A stretch of 13,556 nucleotides of DNA, from NCBI GenBank assembly GCA_902462495.1, contig CABQCC010000042.1, positions 1 through 13,556 on the forward strand, read 5' to 3'. The stretch comes from an uncultured Eubacterium sp. (GTDB lineage Bacteria; Bacillota; Clostridia; Oscillospirales; Acutalibacteraceae). The number at the start of each line of letters is the position of its first letter. The first letter of the stretch is position 1. This document shows positions 6,958 to 13,556 of the stretch, one piece after another. The notes beneath the pieces are model-generated. The model saw nothing but the letters and a program-made list of their open reading frames with translations, was not told the DNA's origin and did no database searches. Position numbers and translations under genes: made by a program.

Positions 6958-7628
6958 TCTTCTTCCTCCAATGTATAGCCCTCGCCGATGCGATTGCGAA
7001 TCGGGTCATATCCAAGAGCGGTGCGAAGCTTCTTTCTTAAAGCGGAAATATGTACCCTTATTGAATTGCTGAAATTATCAACGCTGTTGTCCCACACATG
7101 CTCAATGAGTTCTTCCTGACTTATCGGGCGACCTCTGTTGACCATAAGATATTCGAGTATGCCTGTTTCCTTGCGAGTGAGCGGCAAAGGCTCACCGCCG
7201 ACAATAGCCTTGCGTGACTTTGTGTCAAACGATACATCACCGCAGGTCAGCACAACATCATTTTGAGTGAACTGTCGGAGGGTAAGACTGCGAATTCTTG
7301 CGGCAAGTTCTTCCAAATGAAACGGCTTTGCCAAATAGTCGTTTGCCCCTGCGTCCAAACCGTCAACCTTGTCGGACACTTCACTGCGTGCAGACAAAAT
7401 CAATACCTTTGTATCACGGTCGGTTTTTCTGAGTGTTCTCAAAACTGTCATACCGTCGGCACCCGGCAAATTCAAATCAAGCACAACAAGGTCGAAACTG
7501 TCGTCAGCAAGCATTTGCATTGCGGTTAATCCGTCATAGCAACAGTCAACGCTGTATGCAAGACGCTTCAAACTGCGTGCAATCGTTTCGCACAATGTTC
7601 TTTCGTCCTCAACAACTAAAATGTGCAT
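6954..7628 (-). CDS. OmpR/PhoB-family response regulator
   Basis: A 224-residue regulator with a receiver domain (1-115) and a C-terminal winged-helix DNA-binding domain (about 128-220). The receiver has the acidic pair E7/D8, the phospho-acceptor D51 in VVLDLNLPGADG, and the conserved lysine in YLAKPF. The DNA-binding part has LTRKETGILEYLMVNRGRPIS and the recognition-helix segment SNSIRVHISALRKKL, ending in GEGYTL. The ATG follows AAGGAGAG. It is the first gene of the pair and its partner kinase overlaps it by four bases. It is transcribed away from the CXXC/Fe-S/TlpA operon across a symmetric control region, so it probably regulates itself and that operon; this is inference from position. 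Confidence 0.95.
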   Translation of the reverse strand: MHILVVEDERTLCETIARSLKRLAYSVDCCYDGLTAMQMLADDSFDLVVLDLNLPGADGMTVLRTLRKTDRDTKVLILSARSEVSDKVDGLDAGANDYLAKPFHLEELAARIRSLTLRQFTQNDVVLTCGDVSFDTKSRKAIVGGEPLPLTRKETGILEYLMVNRGRPISQEELIEHVWDNSVDNFSNSIRVHISALRKKLRTALGYDPIRNRIGEGYTLEEEE

Positions 7629-7665
7629 AAAAACTCTCCTTGCTATAAATTGTTTTTCAATTATG

Positions 7666-7676
7666 ATTATAGCACA
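7666..7676 (-). promoter_or_regulatory. Extended -10 promoter of the two-component operon
   Basis: On the minus strand TGTGCTATAAT (7676-7666) is a perfect -10 hexamer (7671-7666) with an extended TG element. No good -35 lies 16-18 bases upstream (ACACAA or similar), which is typical of activator-assisted promoters. Confidence 0.72.
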
Positions 7677-7681
7677 AAAGC

Positions 7682-7723
7682 ATAAAATTTGTGTTAAATT
7701 TCTGTTCTTAACGAAAATTTTAT
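7682..7723. promoter_or_regulatory. Interrupted palindrome between the divergent promoters, probable operator
   Basis: ATAAAATTT (7682-7690) is the exact reverse complement of AAATTTTAT (7715-7723), and inside them GTTAA (7693-7697) pairs with TTAAC (7708-7712) around the same centre. The arms cover the weak -35 regions of both divergent promoters. A symmetric binding site for the adjacent OmpR-type regulator is the simplest reading, though that family often prefers direct repeats. Confidence 0.5.
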
Positions 7724-7729
7724 ATCCGA

Positions 7730-7740
7730 TGTGCTACAAT
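7730..7740 (+). promoter_or_regulatory. Extended -10 promoter of the redox operon
   Basis: TGTGCTACAAT has an extended TG and TACAAT as -10 (7735-7740), again with no clear -35 at 17 bases (CGAAAA). It mirrors the minus-strand promoter at 10 of 11 positions. The transcript would start near 7747, just before the GGAAGGAG ribosome site of the first gene. Confidence 0.68.
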
Positions 7741-7769
7741 GACACCAAAAATTGGAAGGAGTGATTGAA

Positions 7770-7916
7770 TTGACCAGAGTCAAAAAGGCTTTATCACAGG
7801 TTGTATTGCTTATATCCGGAGCAGTTATGTTAGGTTTCGGAGCAATGCGTGGCGAGGTCGAAACCGTGCTGAGCAAGGCAATCAAACTGTGTTTGGAGTG
7901 TGTAGGTATTGGATAA
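7770..7916 (+). CDS. CD1871A-like CXXC motif-containing small membrane protein
   Basis: A 48-residue peptide too short for most gene callers. It has a basic N-terminus (TRVKK), one hydrophobic helix (about 8-26), a conserved-looking RGEVETVLSKAIKLC segment, and ends in CLECVGIG with the CXXC pair at C41 and C44. This matches the CD1871A-type CXXC peptides of Clostridia, which I recall next to Fe-S membrane proteins as here. Start: TTG at 7770, eight bases after AGGAG; an in-frame GTG at 7761 overlaps that site. The positive-inside rule puts the CXXC outside the membrane. Its stop overlaps the next gene by eight bases. Proposed role: a membrane dithiol relay; this is inference, the family has no proven function that I know of. 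Confidence 0.82.
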   Translation: MTRVKKALSQVVLLISGAVMLGFGAMRGEVETVLSKAIKLCLECVGIG

Positions 7917-8877
7917 AAAGAAAAGAAAAAATATAAACCATAATAAGAAAAAACAAACGGCATCTAACCGATTAGCCAAATTTCGTGGATGGATTCAGGC
8001 AGGGGCGACATTGCTCACAAACATTCATCTGCCGAATTTCGTCAAAGGCGGAATTTATCAAGGCAAAGGCAAAGCCGTTTGTGTGCCGGGTCTGAACTGC
8101 TATTCCTGTCCTGCCGCATCGGGCGCTTGCCCAATCGGCTCATTTCAGGCGGTAGTCGGCTCGTCAAAATATAAGTTTTCCTATTATATAACAGGATTTC
8201 TCATTCTGCTGGGAGTTCTGCTCGGACGCTTCATCTGCGGATTTTTGTGTCCATTCGGTTGGTTGCAGGATTTGTTGCACAAAATCCCGACCAAGAAACT
8301 CTCAACCAAAAAGCTCAAACCGCTGACATATATCAAATATGCAGTACTGTTGTTTGCAGTTGTTTTATTACCGGTGCTCATAGTAAATGATTTGGGGATG
8401 GGCGACCCGTATTTCTGCAAATACATATGTCCGCAAGGTGTGCTTGAGGGTGCATTACCGCTTTCGGCAGTCAACGAGGGAATCCGCTCGGCATTGGGAA
8501 AACTGTTTTCGTGGAAACTTGTTGTGCTGATTTCGGTAGCCGTTTTGAGCGTGCTGTTTTACAGACCGTTCTGCAAATGGCTCTGTCCGCTCGGTGCATT
8601 CTATGCGCTGTTCAACAAAGTTTCGCTGTTTGGGATGAAGGTAGACGAGCACAAATGCGTTTCGTGCGGAAAATGTGCAAAGGTGTGCAAAATGGATGTT
8701 GATGTTACAAAAACGCCGAACAGCACCGAATGTATCCGATGCGGAAAGTGCATAAGTGCCTGTCCTACCGACGCAGTCAGCTTTCAATACGGCTTTGGCA
8801 TGCTTGGAAAAACAGTAGACGAAAACGCAAAAATCGAAAACAAAACAAACAAAAAAGAAACAAAAGAGGAATTATAA
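7909..8877 (+). CDS. Membrane 4Fe-4S binding protein, NapH/CcoG-like
   Basis: A 322-residue protein likely to carry electrons across or along the membrane. It has a lysine-rich N-terminus, about five hydrophobic segments (around 30-45, 92-108, 142-160, 203-219 and a short one near 226-236), and paired cysteine-proline motifs: C58/C64/C67/C74, CGFLCP (110-115), CKYICP (170-175) and CKWLCP (222-227). Two classical ferredoxin sites follow: C250, C253, C256, C260 and C275, C278, C281, C285 (CIRCGKCISACPTD). The family includes NapH, MauN and CcoG. The start is a TTG inside the end of the CXXC gene; no ATG lies near the N-terminus. No nitrate or methylamine genes are close. Next gene, 13 bases on, is a TlpA-like lipoprotein, so it may feed electrons to an extracytoplasmic thiol pathway. 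Confidence 0.88.
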   Translation: MDKKKRKNINHNKKKQTASNRLAKFRGWIQAGATLLTNIHLPNFVKGGIYQGKGKAVCVPGLNCYSCPAASGACPIGSFQAVVGSSKYKFSYYITGFLILLGVLLGRFICGFLCPFGWLQDLLHKIPTKKLSTKKLKPLTYIKYAVLLFAVVLLPVLIVNDLGMGDPYFCKYICPQGVLEGALPLSAVNEGIRSALGKLFSWKLVVLISVAVLSVLFYRPFCKWLCPLGAFYALFNKVSLFGMKVDEHKCVSCGKCAKVCKMDVDVTKTPNSTECIRCGKCISACPTDAVSFQYGFGMLGKTVDENAKIENKTNKKETKEEL

Positions 8878-8890
8878 CGGAGGAATAATT

Positions 8891-9859
8891 ATGAAGTTTT
8901 CAAAGCTTTCAAAAATCTTAACAGTAGTATTATTAGTTTCTGTGTTGGCAATCAGCCTTATTGCTTGCTCAACAACAAAAGACAACAAAGACGAGAAGCA
9001 GTCAACAGACTCAAGCATTTCAACCTTGATGGCAACAGAGCCGAGCAACGCCGACGAGGCTTCAAAGCTCTACAAGCAGCTTATGGAAAAAGAAAACGAA
9101 ATTTTGTCAACAGACAAAAAACTTTGGGAAAAAGTATTTTTAGCTTCAAACAAAGAAAATCCTATGATTGAGGACGGCACAAACTACGGCGACTTCCTCC
9201 TCAAGACAATCGAGGGAGCAAAAGACCAATTCACAGACGAAGAATACAAAAAAGTCGTTGCCGGTGCAGAACAAGTCAAGGAAATTGAGGGCAAGCTTAC
9301 AATCTTGGAGCAGAAATATCCTGAATGTGCAAACGCACCTTCAAACGGCGACAGCGTGCCGGCGGACAGTAACGGCGTTGTTTCAGACAGCGGTGATGCA
9401 ACAAGCTTCCCTTCATTTGACGGCAAGGACCTTGACGGCAACGATGTAAAGAGCAGTGACCTTTTCGCAAACAGCAATGTAACAGTTGTTAACTACTGGT
9501 TCAGCACTTGCAAGCCTTGTGTCGGCGAACTTTCCGAATTGGAAGCACTCAACAAGAAACTTGCGAAAAAAGGCGGTCAGGTTGTCGGCATCAACACATT
9601 CACACTTGACGGCGACAAGACAGCGATTTCCGAAGCAAAAGACATCCTTTCAAAGAAAGGTGTAACCTACAAGAACATCTGGTTTGATTCAAACAGCGAC
9701 GCAGGCAAGTTCACATCGGGCATTTTCTCATACCCGACAACATATGTTGTTGACAAGAACGGCAACATTGTAGGCGAGCCAATCGTTGGTGCAATCACCG
9801 AAAAAAATCAAGCAAAGACACTTGAAAAGCTTATTGACCAGGCTTTACAGGTTAAATAA
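8891..9859 (+). CDS. TlpA-like thioredoxin-fold lipoprotein
   Basis: A 322-residue lipoprotein. The signal peptide ends in the lipobox LIAC with C26 as the lipidated cysteine, placing it on the outer face of the membrane. Residues 27-170 are a charged, largely helical region with no fold I recognise, followed by a short S/D/G-rich linker. The TlpA/ResA-type domain spans about 172-320: VTVVNYWFSTCKPC with the active-site C207-K-P-C210, then the cis-proline loop SYPTTYVVDKNGNIVG (P282). CKPC replaces the CPPC or CEPC common in this family. Known relatives reduce disulfides for cytochrome or other thiol maturation. ATG follows GGAGG by eight bases. Last gene of the redox operon. That the Fe-S protein reduces it is inference. 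Confidence 0.93.
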   Translation: MKFSKLSKILTVVLLVSVLAISLIACSTTKDNKDEKQSTDSSISTLMATEPSNADEASKLYKQLMEKENEILSTDKKLWEKVFLASNKENPMIEDGTNYGDFLLKTIEGAKDQFTDEEYKKVVAGAEQVKEIEGKLTILEQKYPECANAPSNGDSVPADSNGVVSDSGDATSFPSFDGKDLDGNDVKSSDLFANSNVTVVNYWFSTCKPCVGELSELEALNKKLAKKGGQVVGINTFTLDGDKTAISEAKDILSKKGVTYKNIWFDSNSDAGKFTSGIFSYPTTYVVDKNGNIVGEPIVGAITEKNQAKTLEKLIDQALQVK

Positions 9860-9880
9860 TAAAACAACACAGCAAAGTAA

Positions 9881-9918
9881 AACCTCTCCCGAAACTAATT
9901 CGAGAGAGGTTATTTTTT
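9881..9918 (+). terminator. Terminator of the redox operon
   Basis: An 11-position stem with one mismatch (9881-9891 with 9901-9911) and a 9-base loop, followed by TATTTTTT. On the minus strand the same stem is followed by TTTTAC, so it can also end the converging AI-2E family gene. Confidence 0.92.
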
Positions 9919-9920
9919 CG

Positions 9921-11144
9921 TTATTTACTTTTTGATTTTAATCTCTTTTTCTTTTCCTTTTTCGGAGGCTCGGCTTCCTTTTCAGGTGATGTTTTCCAAA
10001 TATTAATTCTGCCTGTATCATTAAACGCTTTGAGCGTCATAACGGTCAACGGCACAAGGAACATACCGATAAATCCGAAAAGTTTAAGACCAAAGTAAAG
10101 TCCCATAAGAGTCACAATAGGATGAACTCCAAGCGAACTGCCGACAATCTTCGGCTCGATGTACTGACGAATTACGGTGATGATAACATACAACACGATA
10201 AGTCCGACAGCCTGTTTGTAATTGCCGTAAATAAGCGAGAACAACGCCCACGGAATGAGGATACCGCCCGAACCCGCAACAGGTAAAATATCGAACACGG
10301 CGATTGCAAGTGCGATAACCGCAAAGTAGCTGTTTTTCATAATTCCCATCATAGAAAGAATTGAGAATCCGAGGAACAATTCACTAAAGGTTATGCACAT
10401 AATTATGCCGTAAGCCTTGAACATTGTGAAAATTGTTTTTGAAAAAACTTGCTTAAATTCAACGAGCACATTCTTTTTGTCATCGGGAAGCTGTCTTTGT
10501 ATAAATCTTACAATATAATCGTAATCTTTTGTGAAAAGTATCCAAGCAACGATGCCGATAACTACACCGATAAGAATTGACGGCACGCCCTTTACAACCG
10601 AATAAACATTCGAAACGCCGGAGGTTAGCTTGTTTGTGAGATGGCTCAAATCAATATTTGAAAGAAGCCCTGCCGAAGAAGCCGCACCTGCCGCAGCATC
10701 AGGCTGAAGTTTGTCGAACCATTGGATAATTGTGGTTGACACCGAACTGTAGACCGTCTTTGGCAAAAACTGTAAGGTGTTGAGCACCCAATTTTCCACC
10801 GTTGACAGGAATGATGAAATATCCCTCAACTGTTCGGCAAGATAGTTGATGAAGTCGGATATTTTTCCGAATATTGCCGCAAGAATAAATGAAAGAGGCA
10901 CAATGATAACTGCGATAGAAGCCACTACCAAAAAAATCGACCAAAATGTGTGCGCCTTTTTGTTTGTCTTTTTATCAAGATAACGAAGCGGTTTTTGAAG
11001 AATTACCGCAAAAAAGAACGACAGCAAAAACGGTGCTGTTATCCAAAACAGAAATTTAAAGAACACATAAATAAGTGCCAAAATAACTGCAACAAATGCA
11101 AAATCTATCAAAAACGCCCGTCTTTGTTCAACATGGCTGTTCAT
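9921..11144 (-). CDS. AI-2E family transporter, YtvI-like membrane protein
   Basis: A 407-residue polytopic membrane protein. It has a hydrophobic pair near the N-terminus, a long central soluble segment, a helix ending VAWILFTKDYDYIVRFI, and a C-terminal block with DILPVAGSGGILIPW and QYIEPKIVGSSLGVHPIVTL, both hallmarks of PF01594 (AI-2E family) and close to the sporulation protein YtvI. The C-terminus is a lysine-rich cytoplasmic tail. Family members include autoinducer-2 exporters and Na+/H+ antiporters, so the substrate cannot be named. I chose the ATG at 11144, preceded by AAAGGA 10 bases upstream; the earlier in-frame ATG at 11201 falls in the -35 box. It stands alone, with its own promoter, and converges on the redox operon. 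Confidence 0.9.
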   Translation of the reverse strand: MNSHVEQRRAFLIDFAFVAVILALIYVFFKFLFWITAPFLLSFFFAVILQKPLRYLDKKTNKKAHTFWSIFLVVASIAVIIVPLSFILAAIFGKISDFINYLAEQLRDISSFLSTVENWVLNTLQFLPKTVYSSVSTTIIQWFDKLQPDAAAGAASSAGLLSNIDLSHLTNKLTSGVSNVYSVVKGVPSILIGVVIGIVAWILFTKDYDYIVRFIQRQLPDDKKNVLVEFKQVFSKTIFTMFKAYGIIMCITFSELFLGFSILSMMGIMKNSYFAVIALAIAVFDILPVAGSGGILIPWALFSLIYGNYKQAVGLIVLYVIITVIRQYIEPKIVGSSLGVHPIVTLMGLYFGLKLFGFIGMFLVPLTVMTLKAFNDTGRINIWKTSPEKEAEPPKKEKKKRLKSKSK

Positions 11145-11176
11145 AGCAAAAAAATCCTTTCTGTAATTATATTTAT

Positions 11177-11205
11177 ATGATACCCCCAAAAGTCTGTTCA
11201 TTCAA
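11177..11205 (-). promoter_or_regulatory. SigA-type promoter of the AI-2E family gene
   Basis: On the minus strand TTGAAT (11205-11200) and TATCAT (11182-11177) are spaced by 17 bases, each one mismatch from consensus. A run of five G precedes the -10. No operator is evident. Confidence 0.72.
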
Positions 11206-11215
11206 GTGTTTTTTG

Positions 11216-11253
11216 CAAAAATTAAGGATGTGTTCATAACAAAACACATCCTT
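11216..11253 (-). terminator. Terminator of the metal-export operon
   Basis: A perfect 11-bp stem AAGGATGTGTT/AACACATCCTT (11253-11243 with 11234-11224) with an 8-base loop, followed on the minus strand by AATTTTTGC. It lies 9 bases past the ATPase stop. Confidence 0.9.
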
Positions 11254-11262
11254 TAGAAAGTA

Positions 11263-13158
11263 TCAAAGTTTTTTAACCGAAAGTGCACGAATTGCATTGA
11301 GTACGGCAAGCACCATAACACCGACATCGGCAAAAATCGCAACCCACATATTGGCAATTCCGACAGCGCCGAGAATCAGGCACAAAGCCTTAACGCCGAG
11401 TGCAAAATAGATATTTTCGTTTACAATTCTGAGGCACTTAGATGAAATTTTGATTGCCTTTGAAATTTTCATTGGGTCGTCATCCATAAGGACAATATCG
11501 GCAGCTTCGATTGCAGCGTCCGAACCGAGAGCGCCCATTGCAATGCCTATATCCGCCCTCGACAAAACAGGAGCATCGTTTATGCCGTCGCCGACAAAGG
11601 CAAGCTTTTCCTTTTCGCCTTTATCTGCAAGAAGTCGCTCAACCTGACTAACCTTGTCGGCAGGGAGAAGTTCGCTGTATACCTCGTCTGCACCGAGTTC
11701 TTTTGCAACTGCATCGGCAACTTTCTTTGAGTCACCTGTGAGCATAACGGTTTTTCTGACTCCGCATTTTTTCAATTCCCTAACAGCGGAAACCGAAGTC
11801 GGCTTGAGTGCATCCGCAATGAGGATATATCCGCAATATTTGCCGTCAACAGCAACATAAACTACCGTGCCGACCTTATCGCAAGCGGTGTATTCCACAC
11901 CTAATTTATCCATAAGCCTGCTGTTGCCAACTGCAACTTTTTTGCCGTCAACAATCGCAAGAACGCCATTACCGCTGATTTCGTTTACATCAGAAATCTT
12001 TGAATCGTCAATTTCCTTGTCGTAAGCATCCTTGATTGACCTGCTGATTGGGTGAGACGAATAGCTCTCCGCATAAGCGGTCAGTTTGAGAAGCTCCTCC
12101 CTGTCAATGCCAACAGAGGCAATTTCCGTCACTTCAAATTTACCTTTTGTCATAGTGCCTGTTTTGTCAAACACAACGATTTTTGTTTTTGAAAGCGTTT
12201 CAAGATAGTTTGAACCTTTTACAAGCACGCCCTCTTTTGAAGCACCGCCGATGCCTGCAAAGAACGAAAGCGGAATAGAAATAACAAGTGCGCAAGGACA
12301 ACTGATAACAAGAAATGTCAACGCACGATAAATCCAAGTGAGCCACATTGCCTCATTGCCGATAATCAGGCTGACAACAGGCGGAATCAAAGCAAGTGCA
12401 AGTGCGCCACCGCAAACCGCCGGAGTGTAAATCCTTGCAAATTTTGAAATAAACTGCTCGCTCTTCGATTTTTTTGATGACGAATTTTCAACAAGGTCAA
12501 GAATTTTTGACACAGTTGACTCGCCAAACGGCTTTGTTGTGCGAATTCTTACTGTGCCCGAAAGATTGATACAACCGCTGATGACCTCGTCGTTTTCTTT
12601 TGCATTTCTCGGCACACTCTCGCCCGTGAGAGACGAAGTATCAAGAGTTGTCGAACCCTCAACAATCACGCCGTCAATCGGGATTTTTTCGCCTGCCGAC
12701 ACAACGATGATTGAGCCGACCTCGACCTCATCAGGGTCAACCTGCTGTGTTTTGCCGTCAACCTCAAGATTTGCATAATCGGGACGAATATCCATAAGTT
12801 CGGATATGCTCCGTCTGCTTTTGCCGACAGCATAGCTTTGGAACAACTCGCCGATTTGATAAAAAAGCATAACGGCAACAGCTTCGTTATACGAGCCGTT
12901 TTCGTAAACGGCAATGGCGACGGCACCGAGGGAAGCAACAGCCATAAGGAAGTTTTCATCAAACACCTGACCCTTGATTATGCCCTTGAATGCCTTTTTG
13001 AGTATGTCATAAGAAATAACAAAATACGGCACCATATAAACGGCAAAACGCAAAATCCTGCTTGTAATCGGCACAAATTTTTCAAAAACGAACAAACCTG
13101 CAAACAGCACAGCCGTCACAATGATGCGAACAAGCATCTTTTTTTGTTTTCTGCTCAT
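11263..13158 (-). CDS. Heavy-metal translocating P1B-type ATPase, Zn/Cd/Pb class
   Basis: Exports divalent metal ions from the cytoplasm using ATP. The 631-residue protein has all P-type motifs: TGES (178-181), the membrane CPC site (C287-P-C289), the phosphorylation site DKTGT (D331), the SSHP nucleotide motif (H369-P370), TGDS (474-477) and GDGINDAP (523-530). The last helices carry K590 and D611, whose spacing of 21 matches K693 and D714 of E. coli ZntA; together with E104 in QIGELF this points to the P1B-2 Zn/Cd/Pb group rather than copper. No N-terminal metal-binding domain is fused; a separate HMA protein is encoded 21 bases upstream. ATG follows AGGAAG. Regulation is probably by an ArsR-type repressor at the upstream operator. 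Confidence 0.95.
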   Translation of the reverse strand: MSRKQKKMLVRIIVTAVLFAGLFVFEKFVPITSRILRFAVYMVPYFVISYDILKKAFKGIIKGQVFDENFLMAVASLGAVAIAVYENGSYNEAVAVMLFYQIGELFQSYAVGKSRRSISELMDIRPDYANLEVDGKTQQVDPDEVEVGSIIVVSAGEKIPIDGVIVEGSTTLDTSSLTGESVPRNAKENDEVISGCINLSGTVRIRTTKPFGESTVSKILDLVENSSSKKSKSEQFISKFARIYTPAVCGGALALALIPPVVSLIIGNEAMWLTWIYRALTFLVISCPCALVISIPLSFFAGIGGASKEGVLVKGSNYLETLSKTKIVVFDKTGTMTKGKFEVTEIASVGIDREELLKLTAYAESYSSHPISRSIKDAYDKEIDDSKISDVNEISGNGVLAIVDGKKVAVGNSRLMDKLGVEYTACDKVGTVVYVAVDGKYCGYILIADALKPTSVSAVRELKKCGVRKTVMLTGDSKKVADAVAKELGADEVYSELLPADKVSQVERLLADKGEKEKLAFVGDGINDAPVLSRADIGIAMGALGSDAAIEAADIVLMDDDPMKISKAIKISSKCLRIVNENIYFALGVKALCLILGAVGIANMWVAIFADVGVMVLAVLNAIRALSVKKL

Positions 13159-13179
13159 AAAGCCACTTCCTAACTCATT

Positions 13180-13398
13180 TTAGAAGAAAATATCGCAATC
13201 GTCCTCAACTTTTCTGCAAGCCTTGAGAACCTGCTTCATAGTTTTCATTTCGTCTGCGCCCTCTTCAAATTCAACAATCATTTTGAGGAGCATAAAATTT
13301 ACGGTTGCAGTTGCAATACCGTCAACCTTGTTTGCGGCATCCTCCATTTTGTTGGCACAGTTTGCACAATCCACATCAATTTTGTATGTCTTTTTCAT
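13180..13398 (-). CDS. Stand-alone HMA-domain metal-binding protein
   Basis: A 72-residue protein with the ferredoxin-like heavy-metal-associated fold: DVDCANCANKMED holds the CXXC site (C11, C14), followed by ATVNFMLLKMIVEFEE and a second helix. The C-terminus CRKVEDDCDIFF adds C61 and C68, resembling the KKVEPDC-type ending of HMA domains in clostridial CadA-like pumps. It is the first gene of the operon, directly before the ATPase, and looks like the pump's N-terminal domain encoded as a separate polypeptide. A metallochaperone or metal-sensing role for the pump is inference. Start ATG follows GAGGG by seven bases. Confidence 0.9.
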   Translation of the reverse strand: MKKTYKIDVDCANCANKMEDAANKVDGIATATVNFMLLKMIVEFEEGADEMKTMKQVLKACRKVEDDCDIFF

Positions 13399-13432
13399 TG
13401 TTATACCCTCAATTTCTTAAATTTAATTATTC

Positions 13433-13458
13433 AACATATGAACAACTATTCATATGTT
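13433..13458. promoter_or_regulatory. ArsR/SmtB-type operator of the metal-export operon
   Basis: A perfect 10-bp inverted repeat, AACATATGAA and TTCATATGTT, separated by CAACTA. The ATATGAAC/TTCATAT pattern is the classic 12-2-12 type site for SmtB, CzrA and CadC repressors. It lies seven bases past the -10, over the transcription start, so binding would block initiation until metal releases the repressor. No such regulator gene is in the window. Confidence 0.82.
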
Positions 13459-13465
13459 CAACTGT

Positions 13466-13493
13466 ATTATACCATATTATATGTCAATGTCAA
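13466..13493 (-). promoter_or_regulatory. Consensus promoter of the HMA/ATPase operon
   Basis: On the minus strand TTGACA (13493-13488) is followed after 16 bases by TATAAT (13471-13466). TTGACA is present twice in tandem (also 13487-13482), but the second copy is only 10 bases from the -10 and cannot pair with it. Such a strong promoter fits a tightly repressed, metal-induced operon. Confidence 0.88.
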
Positions 13494-13503
13494 TAGAAAA
13501 GTT

Positions 13504-13552
13504 AAAAATAAAATCCTCTCTGTTCAAATCACAAACAAAGAGGATAATTTTT
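13504..13552 (-). terminator. Bidirectional terminator at the right edge
   Basis: A stem of 7 bp plus 4 bp with one mismatch between (13513-13519 and 13521-13524 with 13534-13537 and 13539-13545). The minus-strand exit is TTTTATTTTT and the plus-strand exit is AATTTTT. It probably ends a minus-strand gene lying beyond the window. Confidence 0.75.
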
Positions 13553-13556
13553 CAGC

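Noticed and set aside
6954..7628. Possibility that the two-component pair is the missing LiaRS partner of the envelope operon
   Set aside because: The regulator has an OmpR-type winged helix, not the LuxR/NarL-type domain of LiaR, and the kinase has the EnvZ/PhoR-like H-box rather than the LiaS type.
8455..8787. Minus-strand cysteine-containing open frame of 110 codons opposite the Fe-S gene
   Set aside because: Shadow of the ferredoxin motifs on the other strand, with no ribosome site or family match.
7909..8877. Assignment of the Fe-S protein to nitrate reduction (NapH) or cytochrome oxidase assembly (CcoG)
   Set aside because: The cysteine pattern fits the wider family, but no nap, mau or cco genes are nearby and the neighbours point to thiol redox.

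Overview
The window looks like chromosomal DNA of an anaerobic Clostridia-type Firmicute, probably a Ruminococcaceae/Oscillospiraceae-like gut bacterium. The grounds are strong AGGAGG ribosome sites, near-consensus SigA promoters with AT-rich spacers, stem-loop plus U-tract terminators, a CD1871A-type CXXC peptide, a YtvI-like AI-2E family protein, and a LiaF/DUF4097/PspC envelope cluster. This is inference from gene content and style, not a species call. I see no phage, insertion sequence, CRISPR array, tRNA or rRNA.

Layout. Minus strand, 1-596: the first 28 bases of an unidentified gene, then greA with its own consensus promoter. Minus strand, 614-2535: a three-gene envelope-stress type operon, in transcription order a LiaF-like membrane protein, a DUF4097 adhesin-like protein and a small PspC protein, closed by a bidirectional terminator. 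Minus strand, 2660-5716: an aspartate-family operon, ACT-domain protein, homoserine dehydrogenase, aspartokinase, with its own promoter and terminator. The aspartokinase carries a strong in-frame internal ribosome site that predicts a separate small regulatory subunit. Minus strand, 5753-7671: an OmpR-type response regulator and its sensor kinase. Plus strand, 7735-9918: transcribed divergently from the two-component pair, a three-gene redox operon: a 48-residue CXXC membrane peptide, a multi-cluster Fe-S membrane protein and a TlpA-like thioredoxin lipoprotein. Minus strand, 9921-11205: a YtvI-like AI-2E family membrane protein with its own promoter. Minus strand, 11216-13493: a stand-alone heavy-metal-binding protein and a Zn/Cd-type P-type ATPase, driven by a consensus promoter with an ArsR/SmtB-type operator just downstream of the -10. 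A last bidirectional terminator lies at the right edge.

How the genes work together. The aspartate operon supplies the first and third enzymes of the threonine/methionine/lysine pathway; no thrB or thrC is present here. The redox operon is the most interesting part. It can be read as a route for electrons from the cytoplasm through Fe-S clusters to a CXXC peptide and then to an extracytoplasmic thioredoxin-like lipoprotein, without a visible CcdA/DsbD. It faces a two-component system across a short, nearly mirror-symmetric control region, which suggests the pair regulates it. The metal-export operon looks derepressed by metal through a SmtB/CadC-type regulator encoded elsewhere.
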